A stretch of 64,000 nt of DNA from Gnetum montanum (GCA_015680685.1 MNCI01003588.1:338125-402124); one strand, 5' to 3'; positions 44,237 through 57,143 are shown, numbered from the stretch's first letter. Program-made: numbers and translations. The notes: a model not told the origin generated them from the letters alone.

Positions 44237-47200
44237 GAGGCATTGTCCTTACACTGGAGCTTGTGGTTTTATAGCCTCTCCTTGGACTAACTGCGTTGTA
44301 GTAGGAGCCTATTGGTGAATACTAAATGACTAGGCCTCTTGTTCTTCATGTTTAGCTAGTGGAACTTATTCTCCTAGTCAACCTTTGCCACCTCTTGGGT
44401 GTTTGGCTACACCTTGTGAAGGTCCTTCTTGTCCTCCTCTTTTTGGGGCCATTTGTAATCAATCAAGGGTCTGATGTTATTAGGGTGTTCTTACTTATCA
44501 TTAATAGGTTTCTACCTTACTCATGTCCTAAGTTCCATTAAGTTCTTTAGCTTATATGATTGCAGAGTTAGAAAATTTTTTAGTAAAATGTCCAAAAAGT
44601 ATTATTCTTCTTTCATGATCCTTTGCAATTGGCCTATTTTCTCTTATGTATGGCTTATCATGATGGTTATGGTCCCTTGGGTGAGAAAATTAAAGGATTC
44701 TGCATTCATACGATTGATTAATCAATAAAACACTTAAGGGTTTTAACATTCTTACCCTTATAATACCTTTCAGGTGATAGAAAATTTTGAAAAGTTGATG
44801 CAAGTTTTCCATGTAACCACCCTCCCCCAACTAAATTAAACACTCCATGTTCAACTAGTTTGAAAACCATGAAAATTGAAATAGTATGGAGCAAGATATT
44901 GCATGTGAAAGTTGGTTGCGTAGAGCTCTAAGTTGAGAGAGAAAAATGCAAAAACTCCCCTAGCTGCAAATGATGATAATGGATTTTGGAGCACCATGGA
45001 GGTCCTATATATAGTTTTTATGAACCCGATATCATGTAGCTAATGTCAAGTTTGACCCAATATCGAGGTGCTTGAATTTACACATTACGAGAGTAGTTAG
45101 CATGGAAAATAAAGCTCTGTGATAGATGGAAGGGTTTCAAGTCAAATATAAAGTTTTGAGGTAAGTAAAAATTTATATGGTGGCATTGGAAGTGTTTGAA
45201 GATAGAATTGTAGGAATTAAAAGCTTTGGAAGATGCAAAAAGGGATAATAGATCCATGGGATAGAACAAATCAATTATATGATAAGGGAAAGTAGTGAAT
45301 TTAACATTTATGCAGTTGGAAGGTATAATATGATGTAATTGTGTTAAACAAGTACAAGTCACAATAGTTACATAAGTGGATCCTCCCTAGAGCAAGCTTT
45401 AGCCCTTAATGCCCTTGTATAACCATACCTAAAAATGTTTGTAGGAACCAAAGGGGTTGAATGTAATGCATACCTATGGAACAAAACACACATGTTAAAA
45501 CCACCAATTTGAGGAAATAACTCTATGTTATACAAAACCATAAGTTGTGATCATATGGACAATGAGATGAGGTGGATTTGTAAAGGGATTGCAGGAATTA
45601 GGACGTGAGGTACCTTACCATAGGCATAATGAATCCTTGTGTGTTATTAATGGTTAAATAATCATTAGCCCATCTTTCAAAGATTCAAACCAAGTCCATA
45701 CCACATTCCTAGTGAGATCGCATTGTTTCATCTCTTTGATTGACAACCATAAGGCTACTATAGTTGCAAGAAGTAGCATCACATGGAGTTTTGTCTCAGG
45801 GAGGAGTTTATTCATGGCACTTCTTTTTTTTATGTAAGTATTATGAAAAGCCATAAATCTTCAGGCATGTGTAACATGTTTTTCCAGTTGGACCCTCAAA
45901 AATTTATTCAGTGTCCTTTTATTTTACTCTTACTCCAATTTTTCATTAGATCTACAAGGATATAAGTACAACCTTAGCAACATGATAGAACATACAAAAG
46001 TGGTCAAATGGAATCCACAAATCCCCTTGATGTTATACCCTTCACATTCCCCCTTAGTTCTTGAGTTTTCAGTCCAAGAACAATGATTATGAATTTATTT
46101 TTAGTTTGATGATGCAAAAGAATATCATATTTATCATGGTAAGAACCTCTTATTAATGGAATGGAATGGATGGATGACATGACCTCACTATCTAAATAGT
46201 TAGTCCTTCATGGGTTGACAACATATAGAAAACCTCACCTTAATGGGCTACATGATCGTTTTATTCATAATTGAGATTACTAACAAAGCAAATGAAAACA
46301 AAATGTAGAAAAACTTGAAAAGGATAGGAAAAATTTGTATCAAGAAATAAGAAAAGAATAAAAAATTGTAAAAAAAATGATGAAAAACACGTATTAATTC
46401 TAAATGTTAGGTTGGGGTGTCTCCCCTATGGCTAAGTGTTTGATCATGACAAGAATTAATAAGTGGATAAGCACACTTCATGCATGTGTAAAATAGTGTT
46501 AACCTTTCATTTTTGAGCCACTGGGTGTCTCTTAGTTTAGTGGCAGCTACGTAAACAAGCTGTTGTTCACACACTTGGTTGTTTAATGTATGGCAGATTA
46601 GATTATGAATTGGGTCAACGTTGCGGATGTCTAACCCATGATTGTACCCTTGATCATGATTAGGCATGCATAGATTCATTTGTCTCTCCACAATGCTAGA
46701 TTCATTTCTTCTGGTAGGTGTTGGAGTAATGATGGATGGTGGCCCTTACATAGGATTAGAGGACGTTGGTTGTGAGAGGGAAGGTGTTGCACTTGGTTGG
46801 CATTATGCTAGTTTGGATGATGTAGTAAGTCCATGAGTCTTGCACTTACACATGGGAGCCATCCTGAAGAAAGGATGTTTTCAAGATTGTGGTGGGGACC
46901 TAATGGCATTATCATGTCTTTGCACATTCACAACACAAGTGGTTTTCTATTATTGATGTTGTGGTGCTAACCCTACTTATGTTGTTGGTGGTGACATGTG
47001 ATGGGGTGAAGTATGAGAATATTAAGCATAGGATGAAGGGTAAGAGATGTAAGGTGGTGATCCTTTAGGAGATGTCATGGGTTGATGATACTCGGGAGAG
47101 TGGTACTAGTGATTAGAAGTAGAGGACATAGAACTAGTTGGGGAAATAGGTTTTTGAACATAATATCTATATAGGTTTGGTTGGTAGTAAGGGTAAGGCT

Positions 47201-48059
47201 AGTTTGGTGATGGCCTTTTCCACAACTATGGGTGTTGCCACTATAGTTGATGATAGTATTAAGATTGGTAAGGAGTCCCCTTAGGATAGTATGATTGGTT
47301 GTAGGATTGTCTATAATTACCTTGTGGAAAAGGTAAGTTTCTGGGCATGTGCTTCTATACGAACTTGGGATTTAAAGCACATGCTCAATACTCATGTAGA
47401 TGCAACATGACTAGATAATAGCCCTTCGAATGGTCATATATGTAGAGGTTACATCCATCATCTTCATCCATGGTTGAGCTTATAGCCTCTTGTTCTTCAA
47501 CCATTTTCCCTGTTTTCCTATAAGTGTTCCTTGTTATTTCTTGGTTGTTCTTCCTACTTTTATTGTGATTGCTTTATTTGTTTTGTGTTACCTTTTCCTC
47601 TACGATTTCTACGAAAGTTATAACTTTCTCATTTATCCACTCCAACATCCTATCAAACATTGTGTCAATTTTGCCGATAGACTTCTATATCGACAAAGTT
47701 TTTTGTAGAATCACCTTATCGAGAGTTGTCTCTTTCTCCTTACAATTGATGTGGATCTTCTTCTTGTGAAGAGTTGGGTCCCAATGATATTTCTCAACAT
47801 TCTCCCATTTACATAGCTCTCCTTCTTCTTTTTCCACATGCTCAATTAGCTCTTGAATTCAATGGATTTGTAGCTCGTATAATTGACCTTGAACATACAT
47901 CCCAAGGGTCTCCCTCATTTCATTACGAAGCCCATCTATGATGTGGAAAAGTTGCTCTTTCTCAAAGAAACCATGGCCTAGGCATCTATTTAGTAGAGAA
48001 TAATATCTATCTAAGGTTGTATCCAAGGGTTCACGTTGGTCTTTTCTTCATCATTGGAT
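44237..48059 (-). other. Interior of nested element, no gene recognised
   Basis: 3.8 kb with only short frames. 46740-47400 is G-rich on the plus strand (CCT/CCA-rich on the minus, so a Pro/Tyr/His-rich peptide in one frame), as often found between gag and later domains. 45000-46400 is AT-rich. RT motifs were looked for on the minus strand and not found. Confidence 0.4.
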
Positions 48060-48320
48060 CTATCTCCTTAGGTTGGACACCCTCACATAGGTTTGGTATT
48101 TCTTGTTGAAGAGTTCCAACATTGTGGACCACCATCGGATTGAATTTGGTTTCAATGATCTATACCACACTTCAACTTTATCAATTAGTGTCCTAGGAAA
48201 GAGCTTAAGCTTTTGCCACCCATTTTCAATGTTGTGTAAGGCATAGGCATCATGGAAGGCTTGTAAATGATGTTGTGGATTAGAATCATAGCCTCCTGCA
48301 AATTTAGGGATATTATTCAT
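48060..48320 (-). pseudogene. gag fragment of the nested element
   Basis: MNNIPKFAGGYDSNPQHHLQ, then NGWQKLKLFPRTLIDKVEVW and YRSLKPNSIRWWSTMLELFN follow the Retrotrans_gag pattern: 'PKFxG', 'H(L)xxF', 'KLFPxTL', 'WY..L.P.SI..W..L...F'. This is the core of the capsid that packages the element RNA. The frame is open for 86 codons and ends just before 48060. Confidence 0.82.
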
Positions 48321-49048
48321 ATCAAGCTTTGGTAATCAACTTTCCCTAAGATACTTGTGGGATATCTTAACTACCTATGTGATCTACATCATGCTCTTAA
48401 TGGCCAACAAGGGTTCATCATCATCAGATGTTTTGTGATAAAATTTCAATTTTTATTCATTTAATTGTGACAATTTTGTCAATGTTCATTTTAACATCTT
48501 TGATTTTTCCTATGGTTTAGATTTCTATTTTAATTTTATTTTGATGCCAATGATGAGCTTGATCTCTATGCCTACATTCATCTTTGTCAGAACTAGACAT
48601 TAAAGAGAAAGAGGAGGATGGGAAACTAGGAGGATTTCCATGGATTCTATAGTATTCCCCATGGTCTCTTGATTTATCTTCTCTAGGTTTTGAGGAGGTC
48701 CTAGGCCTAGAGTCCTCCCCTAGTCCAAGACTTAATTCATCTCCTCTAGGGTTTTCTACCTTAGTTGAATGTAGTCTTTGAGTGTCATCAGGGTGGTCAT
48801 GAACATATAAAATCCCCTACATGAGATTGGTCACTCCAATTTTCTTCATCATATATCTCATTAGTTCTTCAATGAATGCTTTTGCTATATAATGCATTAT
48901 TTCCTCCTTGTGAAAGAGACATTGTTGTTGGTTTATAGTGTGTGTGATTTAATATTGTCTAAAAGATAAATTGTTAATGTGCTTACGTCGGTTTTGTATA
49001 ATCTAAGTAATCTAGATAACCAACACCATCCCCAGCAACAACAATTAA
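48321..49048 (-). other. Leader region between PBS and gag of the nested element
   Basis: About 700 bp on the minus strand from the PBS to the gag fragment. It contains short purine-rich frames but no clear start codon context; an N-terminal gag part is likely. Confidence 0.35.
49030..49047 (-). promoter_or_regulatory. Primer binding site, tRNA-Asp type, decayed
   Basis: On the minus strand, right after the LTR end, AATTGTTGTTGCTGGGGA aligns to the Athila-type PBS complementary to tRNA-Asp. Four of the seven mismatches are C to T. Position next to the LTR supports the call. Confidence 0.65.
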
Positions 49049-49405
49049 TGATGAGTGATGAGGTACCCCTACACCCAACCATATGAATCACAAGAATTCA
49101 CGCATGATTAGGTTGAATTCCATGGATGGGACTAATTGTGGCATATAGATCATTATGTCTTGATCATAGTTCATTGTCTTCCCACTTAGACTAGTGGTAG
49201 CTTTGTCATGTATAATTTGGTCCAAAGTGAGGCATATGATAATTGATGTTGTTTTGGCCTTATGCTACTCCTAATGGTAATAAAGAAATCAATTAATTAA
49301 GCTAGATAACAATGGAAAGTAAATTCTAAACTAGCCTATGTGTGATCAGTACCCATTCCTAACCATCTGCACATGCCTTGGACTTCGTGTAACTACCACT
49401 GGGAC
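49049..49405 (-). repeat. 5' LTR of the nested element, truncated
   Basis: TGATGAGTGATGAGGTACCC to ACTACCACTGGGAC tracks 40672-41030. The remaining 520 bp or so (U3 and TATA) are missing, and sequence of the host LTR follows directly, so one deletion removed both. Confidence 0.85.
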
Positions 49406-49684
49406 AAAGTTAGGTTAGCTTGTCTTTACTAATCAAGTATATAGATATGTTGATTTCTCTAATCTAGCTTATGAATTATTGTCTTGCTTTACTTTCTAAT
49501 GTAACCTTCTAAATAACCTTCTTTTCTTATTTAAGAAACTAGACCAAGTTATGATTGGCACAATTGGAATCTTTGGCTCTTCTTTAAGAAACTAGATACT
49601 ACTCTCTACAAAGTCTTCATTGCTTCTTACACTTATGAGTCACTTTTTTAACCTTTTGGTTGTGGTGCTTAGATACTGGTTACA
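49406..49684 (-). repeat. Left (3') LTR of the Met-primed element, inner piece
   Basis: Matches 53640-53914: TTAGCTTGTCTTTACTAATCA, TTATTTAAGAAACTAGACCA, AAGTTATGATTGGCACAA, CTTCTTTAAGAAACTAGAT, or near forms. Ends in CTGGTTACA. Confidence 0.8.
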
Positions 49685-52600
49685 AATTTGATGCTTCATA
49701 ATGTTTTCTAGTATTTCTTTATATTTTTAAGTCACTGACTACTTTAACTTTATTATTTGTCTATGTCATAACTTCTATATCTCATACTTGTAGTCTTATT
49801 GTTCCTTAGTGTTCTTCTTTTATTGGTCCATTGATTCTTACATAATCTACATTTTGTAGTGCTCACTTTCTAACATAGTTTCTAGTTGCTTATATTTTTT
49901 AGATAGGTTGTGATAGTTCCCAAGTTATGATCCATACCTTTTCATTATGAAATGGTTAGGAATGGTTTGGAAGGATTATAAATCTAATGATTATGTGGTC
50001 TAGACTCATATGGTTTAACACTCTCTTTCAAGCATTATTTATATAACTTTGTTTGTTATTTTTTCATAAAGTCAATGAGTGATAGTAGACATTTTACGAG
50101 TGCAAAAAACTTTATGGTGGCCAATCATAAAGGATTATACCTTCGTAAGAGTTGATGAATTACTCTTCTTCATTTATGAGTTCATAAAAATAACAAATGA
50201 CATTATGGTCTTGACAAACACAAGAACTATAAACTTTATTGATTTTCCAGATAATAGTACATCATTAGGTATCAATTTAAGGAATTGATAAGATGGATTT
50301 CATTTCAGTAATAAGAGAGGATCAAGGAAAAAATGATGATTCAATACCTTAGGATTAAGCCTTAATCAATACAATAGTAGGTGATGGTGATAGAGGAGAG
50401 GGATGTTCTATGGCATGCTATGTAACTTTAGTAATGATAACATTCATTGATGTTAAAGGAGTAAGAAGTGAAAGGACTTCTAGCTATTAATTATTCATGG
50501 TTTTTTTAGCTCCATCTCCCTTCATAATTTTGTAATTTCCTCTTGACATGCAAGAACTTTATCTTCTTTCAAACTTAACTTAGGCAATATTCTTTTGCCA
50601 ATGTATTTGCTACATGTATTCATTCTTAGCTTAGATGTTGACATGTAGTGCCTAATGCTCATCTACAAGTTATTGGTTTGTCCTATCAAGCTCTTTCACT
50701 TCTTACTTCAATTGATAAGATTATCCTTGAGTTCTTCGATTTCTTGTTTATGCTTAACTTTCATCTTTGTAGCCTCTTTCTTTAAGTCAATTGGCAAAGC
50801 TTCATGACCATATCCTTATTCGAGTAGTTGTAATTTAGCCCTAATATATGCCTAATACTATTTTATCAAAGTCTTCCTTTACCTTCTCAATAATTTAACT
50901 ACATTTGTAATTTCATCATCCTCACAATCTTCAACTTGTCTAAATGTTATATAATGGATCATGAACTTCACATATAAATATGCTCTTACTCATATGAGCT
51001 TATGATGATATAGAACATTTTGTTTCTTGGAGTCCAACTAATATTGTGCTCCCATTTTGATTGTAATATCTGCATCCTTGCTCCACTACTTGACTAATTC
51101 TATCCAAAGGCTATTATTATTATTCCATTTGTAAGAATAGGGGATCCTTATATGTGGTAGGTAATTTTGTAACTTGATAATCTTACAAAAATTGGTAGAT
51201 ATTAGGTTGATATAGGTCATTAAGGTATGTGTTGACTTAGTCATATTTATAACTTACTTGTTTGTCACTAAGGCAACAACATTAGAAATATCTATGCCTA
51301 TAAATAACTTAAGATCAATCTTGTTAGTGTAATTAGAAGGAGGAACAAGGAAGAATTCATTATGAAGTTATTCATGTCTTTTGTGAAAGGCTGTGTTCTT
51401 CTCCTTCTTTATTATGTTCTTATAAATAGTAGCTATAGCTTTAGGATTCTTTAACAAAACTATGACATGCTTAGATATCCTCATCATACTTATTTTGTTA
51501 TTTTTATGACTACAATAATCGTTTTTTTCTATGATTACAATTGATCTTTCACTAACCATTATCTTCATCTTATTGTTTAAGTTTATAAACACCTACTTCA
51601 TTAGTAAGACCAAAATTAGCATATGCATTGGCAATTGCAAAGGTAATTCATTATTGTAGAACTTCTTTACTAATAGCATACGAAGTCCCCCAAAATAAAA
51701 TTTGTAGATCATTCCTTCATTGAGCTTCATAAGGGCATGATGAAAATTGTGCACTATAAATCTTAAGCATGTGCACTTCATTTTTTAGGCTTGAATATAG
51801 AACAAATTCTTAAGAACACCCCATTGGATAGTTGTACAATGATCAAAACAATCTATCTAGTTGTTGTGAATTATACACATGGATCTTATAGGTTCTAATA
51901 GCTCAATATTAACTTAAATACTTGTAAGATAACCTTGCAAAAATTGCTTAAATAGAAAGGCAGATACTAGGGCTTCACAACTAATGATCCATGTATCCAC
52001 AAACGATAAATAAACATTCTTATTTTTAACAACAAATCTAATAATCTCTTCACTAATGGGTATGAGTTAGACTTACCTGAATAGAAGATTTTCATTACTC
52101 CATTCCAATAAGTCTTTAAAGACTAATTTAATTCTTCCTCTGTCATAATTTTTGATGTTGTAATTTCAAAATTTGCATAATTGTCCATGCTAGCCTCTTC
52201 TAACTGTACATGAACTATAAGTTTTACCATCAACTCTAAATAGTTTGAGCTAAAAATGATGTTGTGTTTGAAATTGAGCTTGTTGCATAATGGAGTTATT
52301 AGTGATAACATGAGCACTTTCTTATTAGCTATAATTGCATCAAAATTAAATTTCTTATCTAAATTCATTTTATAGACAAATGAAATAAATTTGGCTTGCT
52401 TGAAATTAGCATGAATCAATCCACAAATGCTCGCAAATGCAAATCTCAGTTCTTCTTGCTTAAAATCCCTCATTTCAAATTACTCAAATGCTTCTTAAAT
52501 TACAAATTGGGAATTTTGATCTTTATGTATTGCTTATGCTGATGGAATTTTATAACAAGATGAACTCTTATGAAACATTCTTTTTCTTTTATTCCATATT

Positions 52601-53302
52601 CTTGTTTATGCAAAGTTGCAAAGGATTAAGTTGAATTTTATAATAAATTAACTTATTTCTTCCCATTATTATGAGGGATAGGTTTTGCATTAAGCAACCT
52701 AGGATGATAGGGCTTTGCGTATTTGTAACATCTGGGCTTAGGAAACTAAGGCTTATTCATAGGCCTTTGGTATTAACCTTAAGGTTTTCAACCTTGTCCA
52801 TGGTCCATAGACCCTTGTGATCTTTTATCTTCATAAATCCTACCAGAGTTATCTTCCTTCTTCAAGAGATGTAGACATCATCTAGCTTATCTTTGATTTG
52901 TATGAGTACATAGGTAATATAATCCATACAATGCTCAAGGAGTGAATGATGCATACTAGATCTACTTTGATCATTCAATGTTATAGGATTTTCCAATATT
53001 TTCTCTAGCACCATTTTTAGATGCTTCATGTGCTTATAGATAGATTCCATGTTCTTTAGTTTCACCCTCTCTCTAACTTTAGCTCTCCTACTTTCTTATG
53101 ATCTTCAATGCACTGTCCTATATTTTGTTTTATATTTCTTTGTTTGATTATATAATGTTGATTTACTAACTACCATATTTTACTTACGAATCATTACATC
53201 CTTTTAATGCACCATTTCATTTCCATAATTGTAATTATCTTTCTAGAACTTATTAGTTCATAACTGCTTTATCTCATAAATAACCTCAAAGCTCTGATAC
53301 TA
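49685..53302 (-). other. Interior of the Met-primed element
   Basis: The longest minus-strand frame is 52123-52473 (116 codons, with IHANFKQAKFISFVYKMNLD); others are 52862-53065 and 51593-51781. None gives an RT, integrase or zinc-knuckle motif. It may be a large non-autonomous derivative, or the coding part has decayed beyond reading. Confidence 0.45.
53290..53302 (-). promoter_or_regulatory. Primer binding site, initiator tRNA-Met
   Basis: On the minus strand TAGTATCAGAGC (GCTCTGATACTA on the plus strand, 53291-53302) differs from the standard TGGTATCAGAGC by one base and sits next to the LTR edge TGTTAGAG. Confidence 0.82.
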
Positions 53303-53916
53303 TGTTAGAGTTTGATTTTGCATTTGTTAGATAACTATAATTACCCAAGGATCCTAGTATATGAGATAATTTAATATATAGTTTTTCATTTTAAGAAATT
53401 TATAGTTCTTAAACATGCACACACATCATTCTACTTGGTCACATCAATTTACATCTTATGATACTCATCAACTACTCTTGGCCTTGCTTCATACTTAATT
53501 AGTTCATTATGAACTTAGCTTAGCTTGTTTTGGGAGGGGGGTGTTGAATCCCAAAATAATTATAATATAGATACACCCCAAGATTATAGTCTAATTATAG
53601 CTTTTTAACTTAGCATTGCCCACCAAAATCAAACTTTACACATCATTAGCTTAACTTGTCTTTACGAATCATGGATATAGATATGCTGACCACTTTGATA
53701 TAGCTTACAAATTACTATCTTGGTTTTCTTTCCAATGGAACAATGTAACCTTTTGGGTAACTTTCTCTCCTTATTTAAGAAACTATATCAAGTTATGATG
53801 GGTACAAATGGGATTTTTGATTCTTCTTTAAGAAACTAGATTCTAATGCCCTCTGCTTCTTACACTTACAAGTTATTTCCTTAATCTTTTAATTTCAATG
53901 CTCAAATGCTAGTTAA
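53303..53916 (-). repeat. Right (5') LTR of the Met-primed element
   Basis: About 614 bp from TGTTAGAGTTTG to about TGCTAGTTAA. Both ends match the split left LTR; about 220 bp in its middle (53420-53640) have no counterpart there because of the deletion at 49405. Confidence 0.78.
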
Positions 53917-54430
53917 GAGCGTCTGGCAGAAGTACAGAACGGCGCGCGGTGATAAAGCTGTCAGCAGTGTGCCATGGATGGTGGGGATAACGAAAAGCAG
54001 CAAGGTTCGTGACAGACGCATCCAAGGCCGGGTGGTGCATTGACGGTGGGCAGCGCAGCATGGTGGTGTGCACACGCTTGGATTCTCATTGCATTTCAAA
54101 TTTTTTGGAGATGTTGGATTGAGATCAGGCTTGGCCATTGCAGACATTATTGCCACCAAAAATGCATCCACACAATAATCATGTTTCGCAGCAATTTGTA
54201 AGTTGATAATCTTGAATGCGGATTACTCTCAAGGATTGTGACGACGGTTTATGGGAACTTGTGAATCCAAACTCTGGGAGCAAAGGAGCAATGCCAATGC
54301 AGAGATGGTGAATTTCTGCTTTATATAGATGATGTAGTTTTCTTTGCTTAAGCTACAGTCGACTGAGGTTTTTGAAATACAGTTAGGAGATCTGCTGCTA
54401 CCACATGGCATTATTAAACTAGGAAACCTT
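53917..54430 (-). other. GC-richer segment with a TATA-like box; possible truncated gene
   Basis: Base composition changes sharply (GGCGCGCGGTGATAAAGC at 53941) from the AT-rich surroundings. On the minus strand a TATA box (CTATATAA, 54321-54328) is followed by a frame of 89 codons (53902-54171) ending where the Met-primed element's LTR begins. I do not recognise the peptide (MDAFLVAIMSAMAKPDLNPT start). It may be the 5' end of a host gene cut by that insertion, or a fragment of another repeat. Confidence 0.4.
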
Positions 54431-55767
54431 TCATAGACAGAACCTGTTTAAGAAAAAATATCTAAGAAACAAAAGGAAAATCATAAAATATGTGATATAT
54501 ATGTCGCCAAGGTGCATGAAAGAAGCTCTTTGCCTATGTGCAAACGGAAAATGTGGCAGTGTACCAGCACTCTCCATCCGAAAATTATGAGTAATAAAAG
54601 CTCGCTACATGAGCACATGAACAGCATGCATCGATGCGAGTTAAAAAAAAGCTGCAATAAGTGTAATTTCAACAACAATTTAACTATATTATAGAGTTAA
54701 TCCAAATTCCAGGTTGAGTTGGTTGGTTTTGTGACCTCTAAAAAGTTTGTTAACGGTAAACTGCCGATGAAAATATGAAACTACAAAATCAATTTATAAA
54801 GAAAGTATTTTAAGGCTAATGAAACATTAACCTTTTTAAAATATTGCATTTGCTCAGTAAAAACTTAGTTTTCGGTGTATTTTTGACATGCATGAATCTC
54901 AATCATTTATCCATCCCAAAGATTTATGCCATATGGCAAATAAAACAGTTTATTTTTTAAGTATTAAATGCTTTTTAAGCTTCATAATTTAAAAACAATT
55001 TTGAGTAAAAACCCATATGCATCGATGCAATTACAAGGTCATAATCAAGCAAAAGCAACAAAATCAATGTTCTGCTTTGGTTTGTTTGGCCTTGGTCCAA
55101 CAGTAACTTCACGCAAAATCAGCCAAGTCTTCACTATGAAACAGGATTGGGAGCTTAAACATATGCAGTGAAACAATAATGCCAACTCTAAAACATTTGA
55201 GGATAGCTCAAGGAGGGCATCAACATGGCTCAATTGAGTTTAGATGCTACCCAAAACCACCATTTTCTCATTGCATCATCAAGTGATAAGAAGACTAAAG
55301 CAATTATGCAATTTTGTTTTACAAGTTTGATGCACACATGCATTTATAGTTCATCAATCCAGATAAAGACTATTTAGCTTATCTTCTTTTTATACACTCT
55401 ATGGGTACATGTGGTACTTCACTTCTACTCGGGAAAATTGAAGTTTAAGTAGTCATGCCTTATTCTTTCAACAATCCATGGGGATAGCTTTCGAAGTTAT
55501 ATTTCTTTCCACATAACCAAATTTTACAATTAAGCTCATACTAATGATGCTAGCAAGGGGTTGGTTTTGGGAGGAAAGCAAGTTTGCACTATCAAAGGTA
55601 ATTATGAGATATGCATGTTTGATTGGGAGCTCAAAAAGAGCACTTTGTGTCTTACACATGGACTTAATTGACTTCTTAACTATGAATTTTTAAATTGTCA
55701 CCATATAAATATTGCAGCTTTCCATAACAAAGACCATACATCATTTTAATACTTGTATTATGATAAA
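54431..55767. other. Intergenic sequence, nothing recognised
   Basis: AT-rich, with no supported gene. ATGCATCGATGC-like words occur at 54625 and 55017. Confidence 0.45.
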
Positions 55768-56061
55768 TATTCTAATTTGCTTTACTGTATGGATGATATT
55801 AAGAGTTACCTGAACCTTCTCAACCAAAACCAAATACCTCAACTAATGTTAAAAATGGGATGATGTATGTAACTATGCATAACATATGTTGAAACATATT
55901 TAAACTACATTTTATATTCTAATTTGCTTTACTGTATGGATGATATTAAGAGTTACCTGAACCTTCTCAACCAAAACCAAATACCTCAACTAATGTTAAA
56001 AATGGGATGATGTATGTAACTATGCATAACATATGTTGAAACATATTTAAACTACATTTTA
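55768..56061. repeat. Perfect 147-bp tandem duplication
   Basis: 55768-55914 and 55915-56061 appear identical base for base (both run from TATTCTAATTTGCTTTACTG to AAACTACATTTTA). Identity in an otherwise old region means a recent event or an assembly artefact. Confidence 0.95.
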
Positions 56062-57143
56062 TATATGTATATGCTAAGATAAACGTGGAATTAAAAAAAA
56101 ATGTTCTCTAGTAATGAGAGATATTCATATGTTGCTATACATATACTATGTATATTGAAAAAGTCTCCAAACATAATACAAAGTATTTTAGTTTCAACTT
56201 TAACACTACACATCACTTATCAATGCATATCAAAAGAGACAATTGGAAATGGAAGGAGTTTCATTACTGAACACTGAAATATTTTATATAGACACTATGA
56301 AAAGAGAGAGGTACTTGTGTGGAGGACTCAACCACAACCAGTTGTTGTTAGAACATGTTCTAGATTTAGAGTACCTCCAAGATTAAGAGAAGAAAAATTG
56401 ATAGATTTTTGTTAGGCATAGTTGCTATTGCACTATCCTTTTAGAGATGTAAAACATGATCTACAAAGAAATGATGAAGATATTGATCCATGATAACAAA
56501 GATTTAGAGGAGTTTTCAGAATGGATTTTTCATCAACATCAAATGGATGATATGATCAACAAATCTTGCAATTATTTAAAAAGTGCATAATGGCAAATGT
56601 TTTGAAATTGAATGACCTTGGGGAAAGCATGTGTAAATGTTGGTAGTAAAGAAACAACAAGTCTTAAGTTTGTGACACTATCTCGAGTAAAGAGTATCGA
56701 CAATTTAAAGATATTCCCTCCGATTTCCAAAGAAAGATACATTAAGATATCCAAAGCTTCTCACATTCAAAGTAGATTGCATGAAGAGTAGTGCATTAAC
56801 TCTAATGAAGAATAATTTTACATTTTTTCTGATGATGTATTTTTACTATTGTGGATGTCCAAACATTTTCCATTATGCATTTTTTCAATTATGCAAGTTT
56901 GAACATTGATGATTCGTGATGTATTGTAACATGTTCTTAATTGTTCAATAATGGATTCTATGATCTTATAAGATACTCTATTTTTTATTTACACTTCTAT
57001 GAATTATTTATAACTTTAGAAAATCAATCTATAGCTTAACAATTGCCTTCCAAAAATTCAATTTGAATGATGTATAACTATAGATAAAATCTTTTTTATT
57101 TGTTATGTTTAAATCATCATTGCAAGAGACTAGTGATCACTAC
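56062..57143. other. AT-rich intergenic sequence
   Basis: No supported gene, repeat boundary or RNA gene was found here. Confidence 0.45.

Larger units (their letters stand above)
40672..49405 (-). mobile_element. Non-autonomous Athila-family element nested in an LTR
   Basis: Left LTR 40672-41548, polypurine tract, 7.5 kb interior, PBS, and a truncated right LTR (49049-49405) give a minus-strand element of the same LTR family as 4014-4825. The interior holds a gag-like ORF (48060-48320), an unassigned conserved-looking ORF (43509-44236) and a coiled-coil stretch (41974-42900). No RT, RNase H or integrase frame was found in 7.5 kb, although neighbours of similar age still show theirs. It probably depended on an autonomous relative such as the one at 1-4825. 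Confidence 0.78.
40555..53916 (-). mobile_element. Met-primed LTR element with a nested insertion
   Basis: The right LTR (53303-53916) has an initiator-Met PBS at its inner edge, so the element runs on the minus strand. The left LTR is in two pieces: 40555-40671 matches 53303-53420 (shared TTAGAGTTTGATTTT, AATTACCCAAGGATC and AATTCTTAAACATGCA, or near forms), and 49406-49684 matches 53640-53914. The material between them (40672-~49405) is another element that landed inside this LTR. The internal region 49685-53302 has no recognisable RT or integrase, so the element was probably non-autonomous; its superfamily is not settled. Confidence 0.8.

Noticed and set aside
49049-49405. Solo LTR interpretation
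   Set aside because: A PBS-like sequence lies at its inner edge and a matching LTR with polypurine tract at 40672-41560 is in the same orientation, so it is a truncated 5' LTR.
53902-54171. LRR receptor kinase first exon
   Set aside because: Considered because of a hydrophobic start and Cys pairs, but no LRR or kinase motif can be read; left unassigned.
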